Under the pieces are notes generated by a model. It searched no databases, was not told where the DNA came from, and worked only from the letters and a program-made list of their open reading frames with translations. Below, one piece after another: positions 11,303 through 21,365 of a stretch of 64,000 nucleotides of DNA. The stretch comes from Natranaerovirga pectinivora. Its GTDB lineage: Bacteria > Bacillota > Clostridia > Lachnospirales > DSM-24629. Position numbers and translations under genes: made by a program. Where the stretch lies: NCBI RefSeq assembly GCF_004342165.1, contig NZ_SMAL01000012.1, forward strand, positions 1 through 64,000. Direction: 5' to 3'. The stretch's first letter is position 1. Each line of letters opens with the position of its first letter.

Positions 11303-12637
11303 TTACTTTCCTGTTATTTTTTTAGTAAGTATTTCAATAGTATTTTTTAATGCTAAATCTTTGTTTATCTCAGTTCCTATTTTATCTGATCCGTGCATAA
11401 TAGTTGTATGATCTCTATTACCCAGTGATTTTCCTATATTTTGAAGGGATGTATCTGTAAGCTTCCTACATAAATACATTACAATCTGTCTCGGATAAGC
11501 AATTTCTCTAGTTCTTTTTTTAGAAAAAATATCGTCTGGATTTAGGCCATAATGCTGAGCCACAATATTAGTTATAAAATCAGGTGTAATATCTTTTTGC
11601 TCATTAGGTGTAATCAAATCTTTTAGAGCATCTTCAGCAAGTTCCTTAGTTATTTCCTTATGTACTAAAGTTGAATATGCAATGATTTTATTCATAGCAC
11701 CTTCTAACTCTCTAATATTAGACTTAATATTAGTAGCAACATATTGGACCACTTCATTAGGTATATTAAGATTTTCTAATTCAGCCTTTTTTCTAAGAAT
11801 AGCCATTCTAGTTTCAAAGTCTGGTGCTTGAATATCTGCAATTAAACCCCATTCAAACCTAGATCTTAGACGCTCCTCTAAAGTTTCTATTTCTTTTGGT
11901 GGTCTATCACTAGATATTATAATTTGTTTTTTAGCTTCATATAGTGTATTAAAAGTATGGAAAAATTCTTCTTGAGTTCGTTCTTTTCCAGCAATAAATT
12001 GAATATCATCTACTAATAGAACATCTATACTTCTATATTTTTTTCTGAATTCTTCATTTCTATCATCCCTAATTGAGTTTATTAACTCATTAGTGAATTT
12101 TTCAGAAGAGACATAAAGTACTTTAGAAGCGTTATTTTCATTTAATATAAAGTGAGCTATTGAATGCATAAGATGGGTTTTACCTAAACCTACACCACCA
12201 TATATAAATAATGGATTATATGCTTCAGCTGGTGATTCGGCAACGGCTAATGCTGCGGCATGTGCTAATTTATTATTATTTCCAACGACAAATGTGTTAA
12301 ATGTATATCTAGCATTTAAATTATTGTACACGTGTTGATTTGCCTTTTCTTTTGTAGCATCGCTCTTATTTGTTATAGATTCATTTGGTAAAACAAATTG
12401 GAGTTTGTAAGGTTCACCAATGATTTCTCTTATTGCAATTTGTAGAGGTTTACTATACTTTCTTTCAATATATCCTCTACTAATTTCATCATCAGTCTCA
12501 AGTACGATGGTGCCGTTATCTACATTAACAATCTTAAGTGATTCAAGCCAAGTCTTATAGGATATTTCTGAAATATCAAGATCTTCACGAAGCACTTTTT
12601 GAATTTCGTTCCATTTTTCTTTTATCAACTTCTCCAT
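11303..12637 (-). CDS. dnaA: Chromosomal replication initiator DnaA
   Basis: The product (444 aa) is an AAA+ ATPase that binds DnaA boxes and opens oriC. Domain I covers about 1-80 and a short linker 85-110. Walker A GGVGLGKT is at 147-154, Walker B LLVDDIQF is near 210, and sensor 2 and the trans-acting arginine region follow. The domain IV helix-turn-helix contains the signature RDHTTIMHG near 415. The ATG has a strong GGGGGAT ribosome binding site. It reads away from the oriC box cluster and heads the dnaA-dnaN operon. Confidence 0.99.
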   Translation of the reverse strand: MEKLIKEKWNEIQKVLREDLDISEISYKTWLESLKIVNVDNGTIVLETDDEISRGYIERKYSKPLQIAIREIIGEPYKLQFVLPNESITNKSDATKEKANQHVYNNLNARYTFNTFVVGNNNKLAHAAALAVAESPAEAYNPLFIYGGVGLGKTHLMHSIAHFILNENNASKVLYVSSEKFTNELINSIRDDRNEEFRKKYRSIDVLLVDDIQFIAGKERTQEEFFHTFNTLYEAKKQIIISSDRPPKEIETLEERLRSRFEWGLIADIQAPDFETRMAILRKKAELENLNIPNEVVQYVATNIKSNIRELEGAMNKIIAYSTLVHKEITKELAEDALKDLITPNEQKDITPDFITNIVAQHYGLNPDDIFSKKRTREIAYPRQIVMYLCRKLTDTSLQNIGKSLGNRDHTTIMHGSDKIGTEINKDLALKNTIEILTKKITGK

Positions 12638-13270
12638 TTTGCTTTATCCCCCTATAAAAAATCTAGTCTAAACTTATATTAAACCATTATATATCATTTT
12701 TCAATTGAATAATGGATGATATAGATGTTAATTTGTGTATAATTCTATTTAGTTAAGGTTGTTGATTAAGTGGATAACCACAATCCACATCATATTATAC
12801 ACATATATGTTAAAAAAACAATCCAAAGTTTAAACAAAGTAAAAGTATAATAAAATCAAACTAAAAAATAATATCTTTAAAAAATTAATCACAAATAAAA
12901 CTGTTATTATCCACATGTTATACACATGTTGGGGATAAGTCAATAGTAAACAAGTTATACACATGGGTATTTTGTTTTTAGGTTTATTTCTGGGGATAAA
13001 GTTTTAAATACTAATTTATAATAAAAATTGTTTGAAATACTATATATAGATGTTTGAACAAATTAGTAACATATATATAGAAGTAATTTAATTAGGACAT
13101 CAATAATGGTATTAATTTCTTTAAATAATATTAAAAAAAAAATTTTTAAAACTTGACGTAGCAAGGAACATTTAATATAATTGAAATAGTGCTTTTCAGA
13201 CTATTGTTGTCCTGAATATAATTACTGGCGATAGATTGATGTATAAAATCATCAAAGGAGGTGCTTAAAA
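12638..13270. other. oriC: Probable chromosomal origin oriC (dnaA-rpmH intergenic)
   Basis: This 633-base non-coding region lies where leftward and rightward gene blocks diverge. DnaA-box-like words: TTATACACA at 12734-12742 (minus), 12795-12803, 12918-12926 and 12955-12963; TTATCCACA at 12907-12915; TTATCCACT at 12769-12777 (minus); and TTATCCCCA at 12930-12938 and 12991-12999 (both minus). AT-rich tracts at 12810-12900 and 13000-13140 are candidates for the unwinding element. Gene order and boxes agree well with Firmicute origins. Confidence 0.92.
13153..13181 (+). promoter_or_regulatory. Promoter of rpmH
   Basis: TTGACG (13153-13158) and consensus TATAAT (13176-13181) are separated by 17 bases, about 90 bases upstream of the rpmH start and at the edge of the origin region. 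Confidence 0.8.
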
Positions 13271-13405
13271 ATGAAAAGAACATTTCAACCAAAAAAGAGA
13301 CAAAGACAAAAAGAGCATGGCTTTAGAAAAAGAATGAGTACAAGAAGTGGTAGAAAAGTTTTAGCTAGAAGAAGAGCTAGAGGAAGAAAAAGTTTATCAG
13401 CTTAA
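13271..13405 (+). CDS. rpmH: 50S ribosomal protein L34
   Basis: This 44-aa, highly basic protein starts [18 protein letters not shown] and ends [13 protein letters not shown], the standard L34 sequence. AAAGGAGGTG lies 7 bases before the ATG. It is the first gene of the rightward rpmH-rnpA-yidD-yidC-jag cluster that flanks oriC in most bacteria. Confidence 0.98.
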   Translation: MKRTFQPKKRQRQKEHGFRKRMSTRSGRKVLARRRARGRKSLSA

Positions 13406-13432
13406 GGTCGCAGGTTTGTGACCTTTTCTTCC
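13404..13432 (+). terminator. Partial terminator/attenuator after rpmH
   Basis: AAGGTC and GACCTT pair across an 11-base loop that begins at the rpmH stop codon, followed by TTCTT. A short stem and weak T tract suggest partial termination, which would lower rnpA expression relative to L34. Confidence 0.5.
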
Positions 13433-13453
13433 TATTATATAATTCTTTAGGTA

Positions 13454-13480
13454 AATGAGAGCCTAAATCAGGCTCTCATT
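13454..13480. other. Perfect hairpin in the rpmH-rnpA gap
   Basis: AATGAGAGCC and GGCTCTCATT form a perfect 10-bp stem with a 7-base loop, about 30 bases before rnpA. No T tract follows on the plus strand. It may be an mRNA processing or stabilising stem. Confidence 0.5.
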
Positions 13481-13511
13481 AAAAACTTAATAAGTGTAAG
13501 AAGGAATAATA

Positions 13512-13853
13512 TTGAAGAACTATGAATCTTTAAAAACAAATAAAGAATTTAAAAGTACTTATTCACTAGGTAAATCATATGCCAATAAATATTTGGTTAT
13601 GTATGTCCTAAAAAATAATTTAGAGACAAATAGATTAGGGATATCAGTTAGTAAAAAAGTCGGAAATAGTGTAGTAAGACATCGCATTACTAGGCTAATA
13701 AGAGAATTTTTTAGATTAAATCAATGTAGGTTAAAAAATGGTTATGATATTATAGTTATTGCTAGAGTTAATTCAAATGGTAAAAATTATAACGAAATTG
13801 AAAATGCACTCAATCACTTGTTACTAAAAATGAATTTATTAAAAGATGTCTAA
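13512..13853 (+). CDS. rnpA: Ribonuclease P protein component
   Basis: This 113-aa basic protein supports the catalytic RNA of RNase P in tRNA 5'-end maturation. The signature is seen as NRLGISVSKKVGNSVVRHRITRLIRE near residues 40-65. The start is TTG with AAGGA nine bases upstream; no ATG gives a complete N-terminus. It is followed by yidD as usual. Confidence 0.96.
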   Translation: MKNYESLKTNKEFKSTYSLGKSYANKYLVMYVLKNNLETNRLGISVSKKVGNSVVRHRITRLIREFFRLNQCRLKNGYDIIVIARVNSNGKNYNEIENALNHLLLKMNLLKDV

Positions 13854-13958
13854 ATAATTATTTTTATTATATGGTTGGTATAGTATAATAAATATAATCA
13901 TTTAGACATAAAAAAATGGGTATATTTAATCTTTGGATTAAGAAATGTTGTGTACTTA

Positions 13959-14174
13959 ATGATTAAAAAACTATTACTTGGTATTATTATTTTATATAGA
14001 AAAACTATTTCACCACTTAAGAGACAACCTACTTGCAATTATACGCCTACTTGTTCTATGTATGCATATGAAGCAATAAGCAAATACGGTGTCTTAAAAG
14101 GTGGTTATTTAAGTATAAAGCGTATATTACGTTGTCATCCTTTTAGAAAAGGTGGGTACGATCCTGTACCGTAA
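13959..14174 (+). CDS. yidD: Membrane protein insertion factor YidD
   Basis: This small protein (71 aa) is thought to assist YidC at the membrane. The family core is clear: an amphipathic N-terminus ([15 protein letters not shown]), then [24 protein letters not shown] and [16 protein letters not shown] three codons earlier (13950) is also open, but ATG 13959 matches the family start. No good Shine-Dalgarno precedes either one. It ends 21 bases before yidC. Confidence 0.93.
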   Translation: MIKKLLLGIIILYRKTISPLKRQPTCNYTPTCSMYAYEAISKYGVLKGGYLSIKRILRCHPFRKGGYDPVP

Positions 14175-14195
14175 TAGACATTAAGGAGGATAAAG

Positions 14196-15158
14196 GTGTT
14201 TGATTTTAATTTTATATTAACAAAAAGTACTACTCCTATTATTGGGCCTATTTCTAATTTATTTGGTTTAATTTTAGATGCCATATACAATGGTTTATTT
14301 ACATTATTTAGAATTGAGAATTTAGGTTTAACAATTATAGTATTTACTATAATTACCCGTTTATTATTATTACCACTTGCTATTAAACAACAAAAAACAA
14401 TGATGGTTACTCAAAAAATGCAACCTGAATTGAAAAAAATACAAGACAAGTATAGAAATAAAAAAGATGCAGAATCACAGAAAAAGATGCAACAAGAGCT
14501 TACTGAAGTTTATCAAAAATACAATGCTAGCCCATTAGCTGGTTGTTTAACAACTTTATTACAAATACCAATAATTTTTGCTTTATTTGATGTAATGAGG
14601 AATATTCCAGCTCATATTAATAGCATTAAAGTTATTTATACAAATGTAGTAAGTCAAATTACTAATGTTGAAGGATATCAAACAATATTAGAGTCTTTGT
14701 CTATTGAGCGCAATATAAATATTAGAGGTTTTGATATTGATAGTATTATTACATTCTTATCAAATCTTAATGATTGGGAGCTTATTACAAGTACTTTCGC
14801 AGGAATTAATATGCAAATACAAGGTTTTGTGGATCAAATTAGTCAAATTAATCAATTCCTTGGTGTTAATTTAGCAGATGCACCTGGATTAGCTTTCCCT
14901 GGAATATTAATTCCTATATTAGCTGTTGCTTCTCAATTTTTTGCTAGTAGAACAATGCAAATGACTTCAAATAATAAAGATAATCCTGCGGCACAAAGTC
15001 AAAAAACAATGATGTACATTCTACCTTTTATTTCAGGTTTCTTTGTAATAGCAATGCCAGCTGGTTTAGGTTTATACTGGATTACTAGTAGTGTTGTTCA
15101 AGGTATACAACAAGTATTTATCAATAAAGTTATTATAAAGGAGAAGGAGGTAGGTTAA
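14196..15158 (+). CDS. yidC: Membrane protein insertase YidC/SpoIIIJ
   Basis: The product (320 aa) inserts and folds membrane proteins in the cytoplasmic membrane. Hydrophobic segments lie near residues 15-40, 45-65, 115-135, 230-250 and 275-300. The conserved charged cytosolic loop follows the second TM (KQQKTMMVTQKMQPELKKIQ), and LPLAIKQQ has the usual position. There is an insertion rich in Asn/Ile around 140-220. The start is GTG with AAGGAGG upstream. No lipobox Cys is seen near the N-terminus. Confidence 0.95.
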   Translation: MFDFNFILTKSTTPIIGPISNLFGLILDAIYNGLFTLFRIENLGLTIIVFTIITRLLLLPLAIKQQKTMMVTQKMQPELKKIQDKYRNKKDAESQKKMQQELTEVYQKYNASPLAGCLTTLLQIPIIFALFDVMRNIPAHINSIKVIYTNVVSQITNVEGYQTILESLSIERNINIRGFDIDSIITFLSNLNDWELITSTFAGINMQIQGFVDQISQINQFLGVNLADAPGLAFPGILIPILAVASQFFASRTMQMTSNNKDNPAAQSQKTMMYILPFISGFFVIAMPAGLGLYWITSSVVQGIQQVFINKVIIKEKEVG

Positions 15159-15161
15159 TTA

Positions 15162-15788
15162 ATGGAATTTGTTGAAAAAACGGGTAAGACAGTTGATGAA
15201 GCTGTGACAGAAGCTCTTATTGAATTGGGGACTACAAGTGAAAATGTTGAAATTGAGATTGTAGAAAAAGGATCTTCTGGGTTATTTGGATTATTTAATA
15301 AACCAGCTGTAGTTAGAGTAAAGAAGAAAATGAATTACGAGGGAATCGTTACTAACTTCCTAGAAAATGTTTTTTCTAAAATGAATTTAGTGGTAGATAT
15401 AAATATTAAGTATTCTGAGAAAGATGCATTAATGGACATTGACCTAAAAGGACCTAATATGGGGGTTTTAATAGGTAAAAGAGGTCAAACATTAGATTCT
15501 ATTCAATACTTAACAAGTTTAGTACTTAATAAAGAATCCAATACCTTTATAAAAGTAAAATTAGATACTGAAAATTATAGAGTAAGACGTAAAGAAACAT
15601 TAGAAAACTTAGCTAAAAATATTGCACTTAAAGTAAAAAAGACAAATCGTAAAGTTTCTTTAGAGCCTATGAATCCTTATGAGAGAAGAATAATACATTC
15701 TGCTTTACAAAATGATAAATTTGTAGTGACTCATAGTGAAGGGGAAGAGCCTTACAGAAAAGTAATTGTAGCACCAAAGAAGATATAG
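15162..15788 (+). CDS. jag: RNA-binding protein Jag (KhpB)
   Basis: The product (208 aa) has an N-terminal Jag domain (MEFVEKTGKTVDEAVTEAL, about 1-50), a KH domain (GVLIGKRGQTLDSIQYL, about 75-145) and a C-terminal R3H domain (NPYERRIIHSALQ, about 150-208). It binds RNA and in relatives pairs with KhpA to affect cell elongation. It begins 4 bases after the yidC stop and ends the operon at a clear terminator. Confidence 0.95.
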   Translation: MEFVEKTGKTVDEAVTEALIELGTTSENVEIEIVEKGSSGLFGLFNKPAVVRVKKKMNYEGIVTNFLENVFSKMNLVVDINIKYSEKDALMDIDLKGPNMGVLIGKRGQTLDSIQYLTSLVLNKESNTFIKVKLDTENYRVRRKETLENLAKNIALKVKKTNRKVSLEPMNPYERRIIHSALQNDKFVVTHSEGEEPYRKVIVAPKKI

Positions 15789-15794
15789 TTTAAG

Positions 15795-15826
15795 ACCCAG
15801 CGACTCTTTCTCGCTTGGGTTTTTTT
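15795..15826 (+). terminator. Terminator after jag
   Basis: ACCCAGCGA and TCGCTTGGGT form a stem with one G-U pair and a 7-base loop, followed directly by seven T. Confidence 0.93.
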
Positions 15827-15856
15827 AAAAAATAGAATTTTTTTGTATATTTATCT

Positions 15857-15910
15857 AATTAAGAAATGAATAATACTATTTATATTGCATTAATTACTCA
15901 TTTCTTAATT
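15857..15910. repeat. 13-bp inverted repeat in the mnmE leader
   Basis: AATTAAGAAATGA (15857-15869) and TCATTTCTTAATT (15898-15910) are perfect inverted copies 28 bases apart, ending 30 bases before the mnmE start. This could be an mRNA leader stem or an operator. Confidence 0.6.
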
Positions 15911-15940
15911 AAATAAATGGGTATTCAAAGGAGTAAAAAA

Positions 15941-17317
15941 ATGCTGAATGATACTATAACTGCTATAGCCACATCATTATCACCATCTGGAATAGGTATT
16001 ATAAGAATAAGTGGTGATGATGCTTTAAACATTATAAAAGAAATTTTTAGGCCTATTAATAATGATAAAGATATTAATGAAGTTAAATCTCACACAATAC
16101 ATTATGGACATATTGTTGAAGATAATAATGTGATAGATGAAGTATTGGTTTCCATTATGAAAGGACCAAATACCTTTACTAGAGAAAATGTGGTAGAAAT
16201 AAATTGTCACGGTGGCATAATTGTTATGCAAAAAATACTAAAACTTACTTTAAAACAAGGTGCTAGAATTGCTGAACCTGGGGAATTCACTAAAAGGGCT
16301 TTTCTAAATGGAAGAATCGACTTATCTCAAGCTGAGGCTGTTATCGATATAATTAATTCAAAAACCGACCTGGCTTTAAGAAGTTCAGTAAGTCAGTTAG
16401 AAGGTTCAATAAGAGAAAAAATAATTCCTATTAGAACAGAGTTATTAGAAATTATTGCTCATATTGAAGCTTCAATTGATTACCCTGAGTATGATATAGA
16501 TGAACTATCCTTTAATCATCTTAAACAAAATATGGAACAAATTATTAAAAGAATTAGAGCATTACTTGATACGGCAGATTATGGTAAAATATTAAGAGAT
16601 GGTGTTAAGACCGTTATAGTAGGAAAACCTAATGTTGGAAAGTCATCTTTAATGAATACACTTTTAAAAGAAGAAAGAGCTATAGTTACAGATATTCCAG
16701 GTACTACAAGAGATACATTAGAAGAGTTGGTAAATATAAATGGCATACCCTTAAAGATTATTGATACTGCTGGTATAAGGGACACCGAAGATATTGTTGA
16801 AAAAATTGGTGTTGAAAAATCAAAAAAATATATAGACCAGTCGGATTTAATTATATTCGTAATAGATATTTCTAGAGAGTTAGATGAAGAAGATTATAAA
16901 ATTATTGAATTAATTAAAGATAGAAAGACTGTAGTTTTACTTAATAAAAGTGATTTATCAACAAAAATAGATGTAAATGAATTAAAAGAAAAAATTAAAA
17001 AACCTTTAATAAGTATATCTATAAAAACAAAAGAAGGTATTGTTGAATTTGAAGAAATATTAAAAAATATGTTTTTTAATGGAGATATTGATTTTAGTAA
17101 TGATACGTATATAACAAATGTAAGGCATAAGGATGCATTAGAAAAAAGTATTAAGTCATTGAATAATGTTATTGAAACAATCAATTTAGGATTACCTGAA
17201 GATTGTATATCAATAGACTTACAAAATGGGTATGAAAGTTTAGGTTTAATAATTGGTGAGTCTATGGACGAGAGTATTATAGATCAGATATTTAGTCAGT
17301 TTTGTTTAGGAAAATAA
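15941..17317 (+). CDS. mnmE: tRNA modification GTPase MnmE
   Basis: With MnmG it installs the carboxymethylaminomethyl group on U34 of certain tRNAs. The 458-aa protein has the N-terminal formyl-THF-binding fold, a helical domain and an inserted G domain: GKPNVGKSS near 220, DIPGTTRD near 243, DTAGIR near 265, NKSD near 330. The C-terminus ends FCLGK, with the conserved Cys. The frame opens at 15917, but ATG 15941 has AAAGGAG seven bases upstream and matches the family N-terminus. Confidence 0.97.
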   Translation: MLNDTITAIATSLSPSGIGIIRISGDDALNIIKEIFRPINNDKDINEVKSHTIHYGHIVEDNNVIDEVLVSIMKGPNTFTRENVVEINCHGGIIVMQKILKLTLKQGARIAEPGEFTKRAFLNGRIDLSQAEAVIDIINSKTDLALRSSVSQLEGSIREKIIPIRTELLEIIAHIEASIDYPEYDIDELSFNHLKQNMEQIIKRIRALLDTADYGKILRDGVKTVIVGKPNVGKSSLMNTLLKEERAIVTDIPGTTRDTLEELVNINGIPLKIIDTAGIRDTEDIVEKIGVEKSKKYIDQSDLIIFVIDISRELDEEDYKIIELIKDRKTVVLLNKSDLSTKIDVNELKEKIKKPLISISIKTKEGIVEFEEILKNMFFNGDIDFSNDTYITNVRHKDALEKSIKSLNNVIETINLGLPEDCISIDLQNGYESLGLIIGESMDESIIDQIFSQFCLGK

Positions 17318-17334
17318 TAAGAAGGGGCGTTTTT

Positions 17335-19242
17335 ATGACTTATGAAGCAGGTAGTTATGATATAATAGTAGTAGGTGGTGGACATGCAGGCTGTGAGGCA
17401 GCATTGGCTGCTGCAAGATTAGGATTAAAAACTATTGTATTTGCGATGAATATTGATACAATAGCAATGATGGCATGTAACCCTAGTATTGGAGGCACAT
17501 CTAAAGGACATTTGGTTAGAGAAATAGATGCTTTAGGTGGACAAATGGGTAAAGTGATAGATAAATCATTTATACAATCAAGGATGTTGAATACTGGTAA
17601 AGGACCTGCCGTTCATTCTTTACGTGCTCAAGCTGATAAATATAAGTATTCAAAGGAAATGAAAAAAGTAATTGAGAACCAAGAAAATTTAACCTTAAGA
17701 CAGAATGAAATAGTTGAAATACTTGTTGAAGATAATAAAGTTGTAGGTGTTAAGACGGTTTCTAATGCTATTTATAACTGTAAGGCTGTAGTACTTGCTA
17801 CAGGTACCTATTTAAAATCTAAATGTATCTATGGTGATGTAAGTATATATAGTGGTCCAAGTGGATTACAGACATCAAATGTATTATCTGAAAATCTTAA
17901 AACATTAGGGATAGAAATATTAAGGTTTAAAACAGGTACGCCTGCTAGAATAGATAAACGAACGGTAGATTTCTCTAAAATGATAGAGCAACAAGGGGAT
18001 GATAGAATTATACCTTTCTCTTTTGATAATAATAGTGAAGATATTAAAAGAGTACAAATTCCTTGTTGGTTAACGTATACCAATAAAAACACACATGAAG
18101 TGATTAATAATAATTTAGATAGATCACCACTATATTCAGGGGTTATTGAGGGGACAGGTCCTAGATATTGTCCATCAATAGAAGATAAGATAGTGCGTTT
18201 TGCGGATAAGGATCGTCACCAAGTTTTTCTAGAGCCTGAAGGTGAAGATACAAATGAAATGTACGTAGGAGGAATGTCTAGTTCACTCCCAGAAGATGTA
18301 CAAATTCAAATGTATAGAACAGTAGATGGTATGGAAAATGTGGAAATAATGAGAAATGCTTATGCCATTGAGTACGATTGTATTAATCCATTAAATTTAA
18401 AATCAACACTAGAATTAAAAAATATTGACGGCCTTTTTAGTGGAGGTCAGTTTAATGGTAGTTCAGGATATGAAGAAGCTGCTGCTCAAGGATTAATTGC
18501 TGGTATTAATGCAAGTCTAAAAGTCTTAAATAAAGAACAGTTAATACTAGATAGATCAGAAGCTTATATAGGAGTATTAATAGATGATTTAGTGACTAAA
18601 GGGACAAAAGAGCCATATAGAATGATGACTTCTAGAGCAGAGTATAGGTTATTATTAAGACAAGATAATGCAGACTTAAGACTAACTAAAATTGGTTATA
18701 ATATAGGTTTAATCACTGAGGAAAAGTACAATAGACTGTTAGAAAAAGAAAAAAATATTACTAGTGAGATTTATAGATTAGAAAAAACAATAATTGGTGC
18801 TACTAAAGAAGTTCAGAAGTTGTTAGAAGAGCATAATAGTACTTTATTAAAATCAGGAACTACATTAGCTGAATTGATTAAAAGACCTGAATTAAGTTAT
18901 GAAATATTAAAACCTATAGATTCAAATAGACCTGATTTAACCAGTGATGTAATAGAACAAATTAATATACAGATCAAATATGAAGGGTATATTAAGAGGC
19001 AGTTGAAGCAAGTTGAACAGTTCAAGAAACTCGAAAATAAGAAGTTGCCTGAAGACATGGATTATACTAGTATTAAAGGATTAAGAACTGAGGCAAAACA
19101 AAAACTGTCTCAAGTTAAGCCTTTGTCTATAGGACAAGCGTCTAGAATTTCAGGGGTTTCACCTGCGGACATTTCTGTTTTATTAGTATTCTTAGAGCAG
19201 ATTAGAAGGTCTAATAAGGAGAGAGTTAATGACAACGAATAA
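17335..19242 (+). CDS. mnmG: tRNA uridine 5-carboxymethylaminomethyl modification enzyme MnmG
   Basis: This FAD-binding partner of MnmE (635 aa) has the dinucleotide motif [19 protein letters not shown] near residue 10, [15 protein letters not shown] near 50 and [22 protein letters not shown] near 370. The start at 17335 (AGAAGGGG ahead) is preferred over 17302, which lies inside mnmE. It sits 17 bases after mnmE and overlaps rsmG. Confidence 0.97.
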   Translation: MTYEAGSYDIIVVGGGHAGCEAALAAARLGLKTIVFAMNIDTIAMMACNPSIGGTSKGHLVREIDALGGQMGKVIDKSFIQSRMLNTGKGPAVHSLRAQADKYKYSKEMKKVIENQENLTLRQNEIVEILVEDNKVVGVKTVSNAIYNCKAVVLATGTYLKSKCIYGDVSIYSGPSGLQTSNVLSENLKTLGIEILRFKTGTPARIDKRTVDFSKMIEQQGDDRIIPFSFDNNSEDIKRVQIPCWLTYTNKNTHEVINNNLDRSPLYSGVIEGTGPRYCPSIEDKIVRFADKDRHQVFLEPEGEDTNEMYVGGMSSSLPEDVQIQMYRTVDGMENVEIMRNAYAIEYDCINPLNLKSTLELKNIDGLFSGGQFNGSSGYEEAAAQGLIAGINASLKVLNKEQLILDRSEAYIGVLIDDLVTKGTKEPYRMMTSRAEYRLLLRQDNADLRLTKIGYNIGLITEEKYNRLLEKEKNITSEIYRLEKTIIGATKEVQKLLEEHNSTLLKSGTTLAELIKRPELSYEILKPIDSNRPDLTSDVIEQINIQIKYEGYIKRQLKQVEQFKKLENKKLPEDMDYTSIKGLRTEAKQKLSQVKPLSIGQASRISGVSPADISVLLVFLEQIRRSNKERVNDNE

Positions 19243-19951
19243 TATTGATATATTAGATAAATATTTTAATTGGTTAGAAATAGATGTTAAAGACGAATAT
19301 AAAAATAAATTTTTTGCCTTCTACGAAATGTTAATTGAATGGAATAAGAATATTAATTTAACTGCAATAACAGATTTTAATGATGTTATACTAAAACATT
19401 TTGTAGATAGTTTATTAATTACTAAAGTTGTTCAATTAGATAATAAAAAAATTATCGATATAGGAACAGGAGCGGGATTTCCTGGTATTCCAATTAAAAT
19501 CATTAATCCTAAAGCTGAGATTGTTTTAGTAGATTCTTTAAATAAAAGAGTGAACTTTTTAAATGAAGTTATAAATAAATTAGAATTAGATAAAATAAGA
19601 GCTGTCCATAGTAGAGCTGAAGATATTGGTCAAAACCGCATTTATAGAGAAAAATACGATTTTTGTGTATCAAGAGCAGTGGCTAATTTGGCTACGCTTT
19701 CTGAATACTGTTTGCCATTGGTTAAGAAAGATGGTTATTTTATTCCATATAAATCTGGTGAGATAAATGATGAGATTAATAATGCAACAAAGGCTGTTAA
19801 AATATTAGGAGGGAAGATAGAAAAAGTACCTCATTTTACTTTATTGGATACTGATATTAATAGAAGTTTTGTAGTAATTAAGAAGGAGAAAAAGACACCT
19901 TCTATATATCCTAGAAAAGCAGGAAAACCAAGTAAAGAGCCATTATCATAA
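19229..19951 (+). CDS. rsmG: 16S rRNA (guanine-527-N7)-methyltransferase RsmG
   Basis: This SAM-dependent methyltransferase (240 aa) modifies G527 of 16S rRNA; loss gives low-level streptomycin resistance in other bacteria. The SAM site is [15 protein letters not shown] near residue 75, with [14 protein letters not shown] and SRAVANL following. It overlaps the mnmG end by 14 bases, with AGGAGAG inside mnmG. The order mnmE-mnmG-rsmG-noc is conserved in Firmicutes. Confidence 0.97.
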   Translation: MTTNNIDILDKYFNWLEIDVKDEYKNKFFAFYEMLIEWNKNINLTAITDFNDVILKHFVDSLLITKVVQLDNKKIIDIGTGAGFPGIPIKIINPKAEIVLVDSLNKRVNFLNEVINKLELDKIRAVHSRAEDIGQNRIYREKYDFCVSRAVANLATLSEYCLPLVKKDGYFIPYKSGEINDEINNATKAVKILGGKIEKVPHFTLLDTDINRSFVVIKKEKKTPSIYPRKAGKPSKEPLS

Positions 19952-19979
19952 TTTATATTAGTAGATGCAATAAATTATT

Positions 19980-19993
19980 ATTTCCGGGGAAAT
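19980..19993. promoter_or_regulatory. Noc-binding site (NBS)
   Basis: ATTTCCGGGGAAAT differs at one central base from the Noc palindrome ATTTCCCGGGAAAT known in Bacillus. It lies 31 bases before the gene for the Noc homologue, where it could anchor Noc near the origin and affect noc transcription. Confidence 0.75.
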
Positions 19994-20023
19994 AGAGTTA
20001 ATTTTTAACTACTGGAGGAAAAT

Positions 20024-20863
20024 ATGTTTAAGAATTATAATATAAAAGAAATAGATATTAATTTAATAAGCACTAACCCAAACCAACCAAGACAAATATT
20101 TAATGACGAAATGATAGATGATTTAATGAATTCTATCAAAGAATATGGTATCATGCAGCCTTTAACAGTTAGAAAAATAGATAATAAAAAATTTGAATTA
20201 ATTGCTGGTGAAAGAAGATTAAGAGCTTCAAAAAAATTAGGTTTAAAAAAAGTACCTGTTATAATAAACCAAGTAGATAATAAAGATTCTGCAGTTTTAG
20301 CTTTAGTTGAAAATATTCAAAGAGAAAATTTGAATTTTATTGAGGAAGCCTATGCTTATAAGAGATTAATCGAAGAGTTTAATTATACTCAACAAGAATT
20401 GGCTATAAGTATGGGAAAAAGTCAATCAACTATTGCAAATAAATTAAGAATATTAAAACTTGATAAAGGTATTATTCAAGAAATTAATAATAATAATTTA
20501 ACTGAAAGACATGCAAGAGCATTACTTAAGTTAAAAGATGAAAGTAATCAAGTAATTGCAATTAAAGAGATTTTAGAGAATGATTTAAATGTAAAAAGTA
20601 CTGAAGAATTTATTAGCAATTTATTAGAAGGTCATAATAATACTAAAAGCGATGACAGTCAGATTAATAATACTGAAATAAATAATAAAACAAAAGATAA
20701 GAAAGTAACTGTAAAGAACTCATTAAAAGATCTTCGAGTTATTAATAATACAATTTCTCAAACAGTGGATGTTCTTAAAAGTTTGGGTCTAGATGTTACT
20801 TATAATACTAAAGAAACAGATAATACATATCAAATTAATATTGTTATACCTATAAAGAATTAA
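20024..20863 (+). CDS. noc: Nucleoid occlusion protein Noc (ParB paralogue)
   Basis: This ParB-family CTPase (279 aa) has the CTP motif GERRLR at 62-67 and an HTH near 125-150. At the four positions known to separate Noc from ParB binding, it carries Noc-type residues: Q in KSQST, K in ANKLR, K in ILKLD and R in ERHAR. The partner at 26515 has R, S, N and G there. The N-terminus is short and lacks the amphipathic membrane helix of Bacillus Noc. The C-terminus has an Asn-rich linker. Confidence 0.88.
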   Translation: MFKNYNIKEIDINLISTNPNQPRQIFNDEMIDDLMNSIKEYGIMQPLTVRKIDNKKFELIAGERRLRASKKLGLKKVPVIINQVDNKDSAVLALVENIQRENLNFIEEAYAYKRLIEEFNYTQQELAISMGKSQSTIANKLRILKLDKGIIQEINNNNLTERHARALLKLKDESNQVIAIKEILENDLNVKSTEEFISNLLEGHNNTKSDDSQINNTEINNKTKDKKVTVKNSLKDLRVINNTISQTVDVLKSLGLDVTYNTKETDNTYQINIVIPIKN

Positions 20864-20876
20864 GAAGGTGTTATTA

Positions 20877-21329
20877 ATGCTAAAAGGTGAATATAGATAT
20901 GGAACAGATAATCTATCAGAGGCATTTAATATTAGAAAAACTGTTTTTGGTAAGGAATTTAATTTCCTTGAAGAAGAATTATTTGATGACTTTGAATTAG
21001 ATTCAATTCATGTCTTAATTTATTATAAAGATATAGCAATAGGAACAGGAAGATTATATTATAGTGGTGAATCCTATAAAATTGGTAGAATTGCAGTTTT
21101 AAAAGAATATAGAAAAAATGGTATAGGTGAATTCCTTGTTAATATGCTTATTGATAAAGCCCTTTTATTAGGTGCTGATGAAGTAATAGTACATTCACAA
21201 GAAAGAGCTGTGGATTTTTATAAAAAGTTAGGATTTCATACAATAGATAATATCCCTTTTAAAGAGTTTAATATACCTCATATAAAAATGATATATTATA
21301 AAAAAAATAATAATAAATGTAAAAGTTAA
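20877..21329 (+). CDS. GNAT-family N-acetyltransferase
   Basis: The product (150 aa) has a GNAT fold with the acetyl-CoA loop in IGRIAVLKEYRKNGIGEFLV (Q/R-x-x-G-x-G/A) and a late VDFYKKLGF motif. Substrate is unknown. Start ATG 20877 follows AAGAAGGTG; a GTG three codons earlier overlaps that site. It is 13 bases after noc and probably in its transcript. Confidence 0.88.
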   Translation: MLKGEYRYGTDNLSEAFNIRKTVFGKEFNFLEEELFDDFELDSIHVLIYYKDIAIGTGRLYYSGESYKIGRIAVLKEYRKNGIGEFLVNMLIDKALLLGADEVIVHSQERAVDFYKKLGFHTIDNIPFKEFNIPHIKMIYYKKNNNKCKS

Positions 21330-21362
21330 AAAATTGAAGTAGAATAATCTACTTCAATTTTT
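21328..21362. terminator. Bidirectional terminator
   Basis: AAATTGAAGTAGA and TCTACTTCAATTT pair perfectly around ATAA, with A and T runs on either side. It serves the acetyltransferase from the left and the hydrolase gene from the right. Confidence 0.93.
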
Positions 21363-21365
21363 TAG

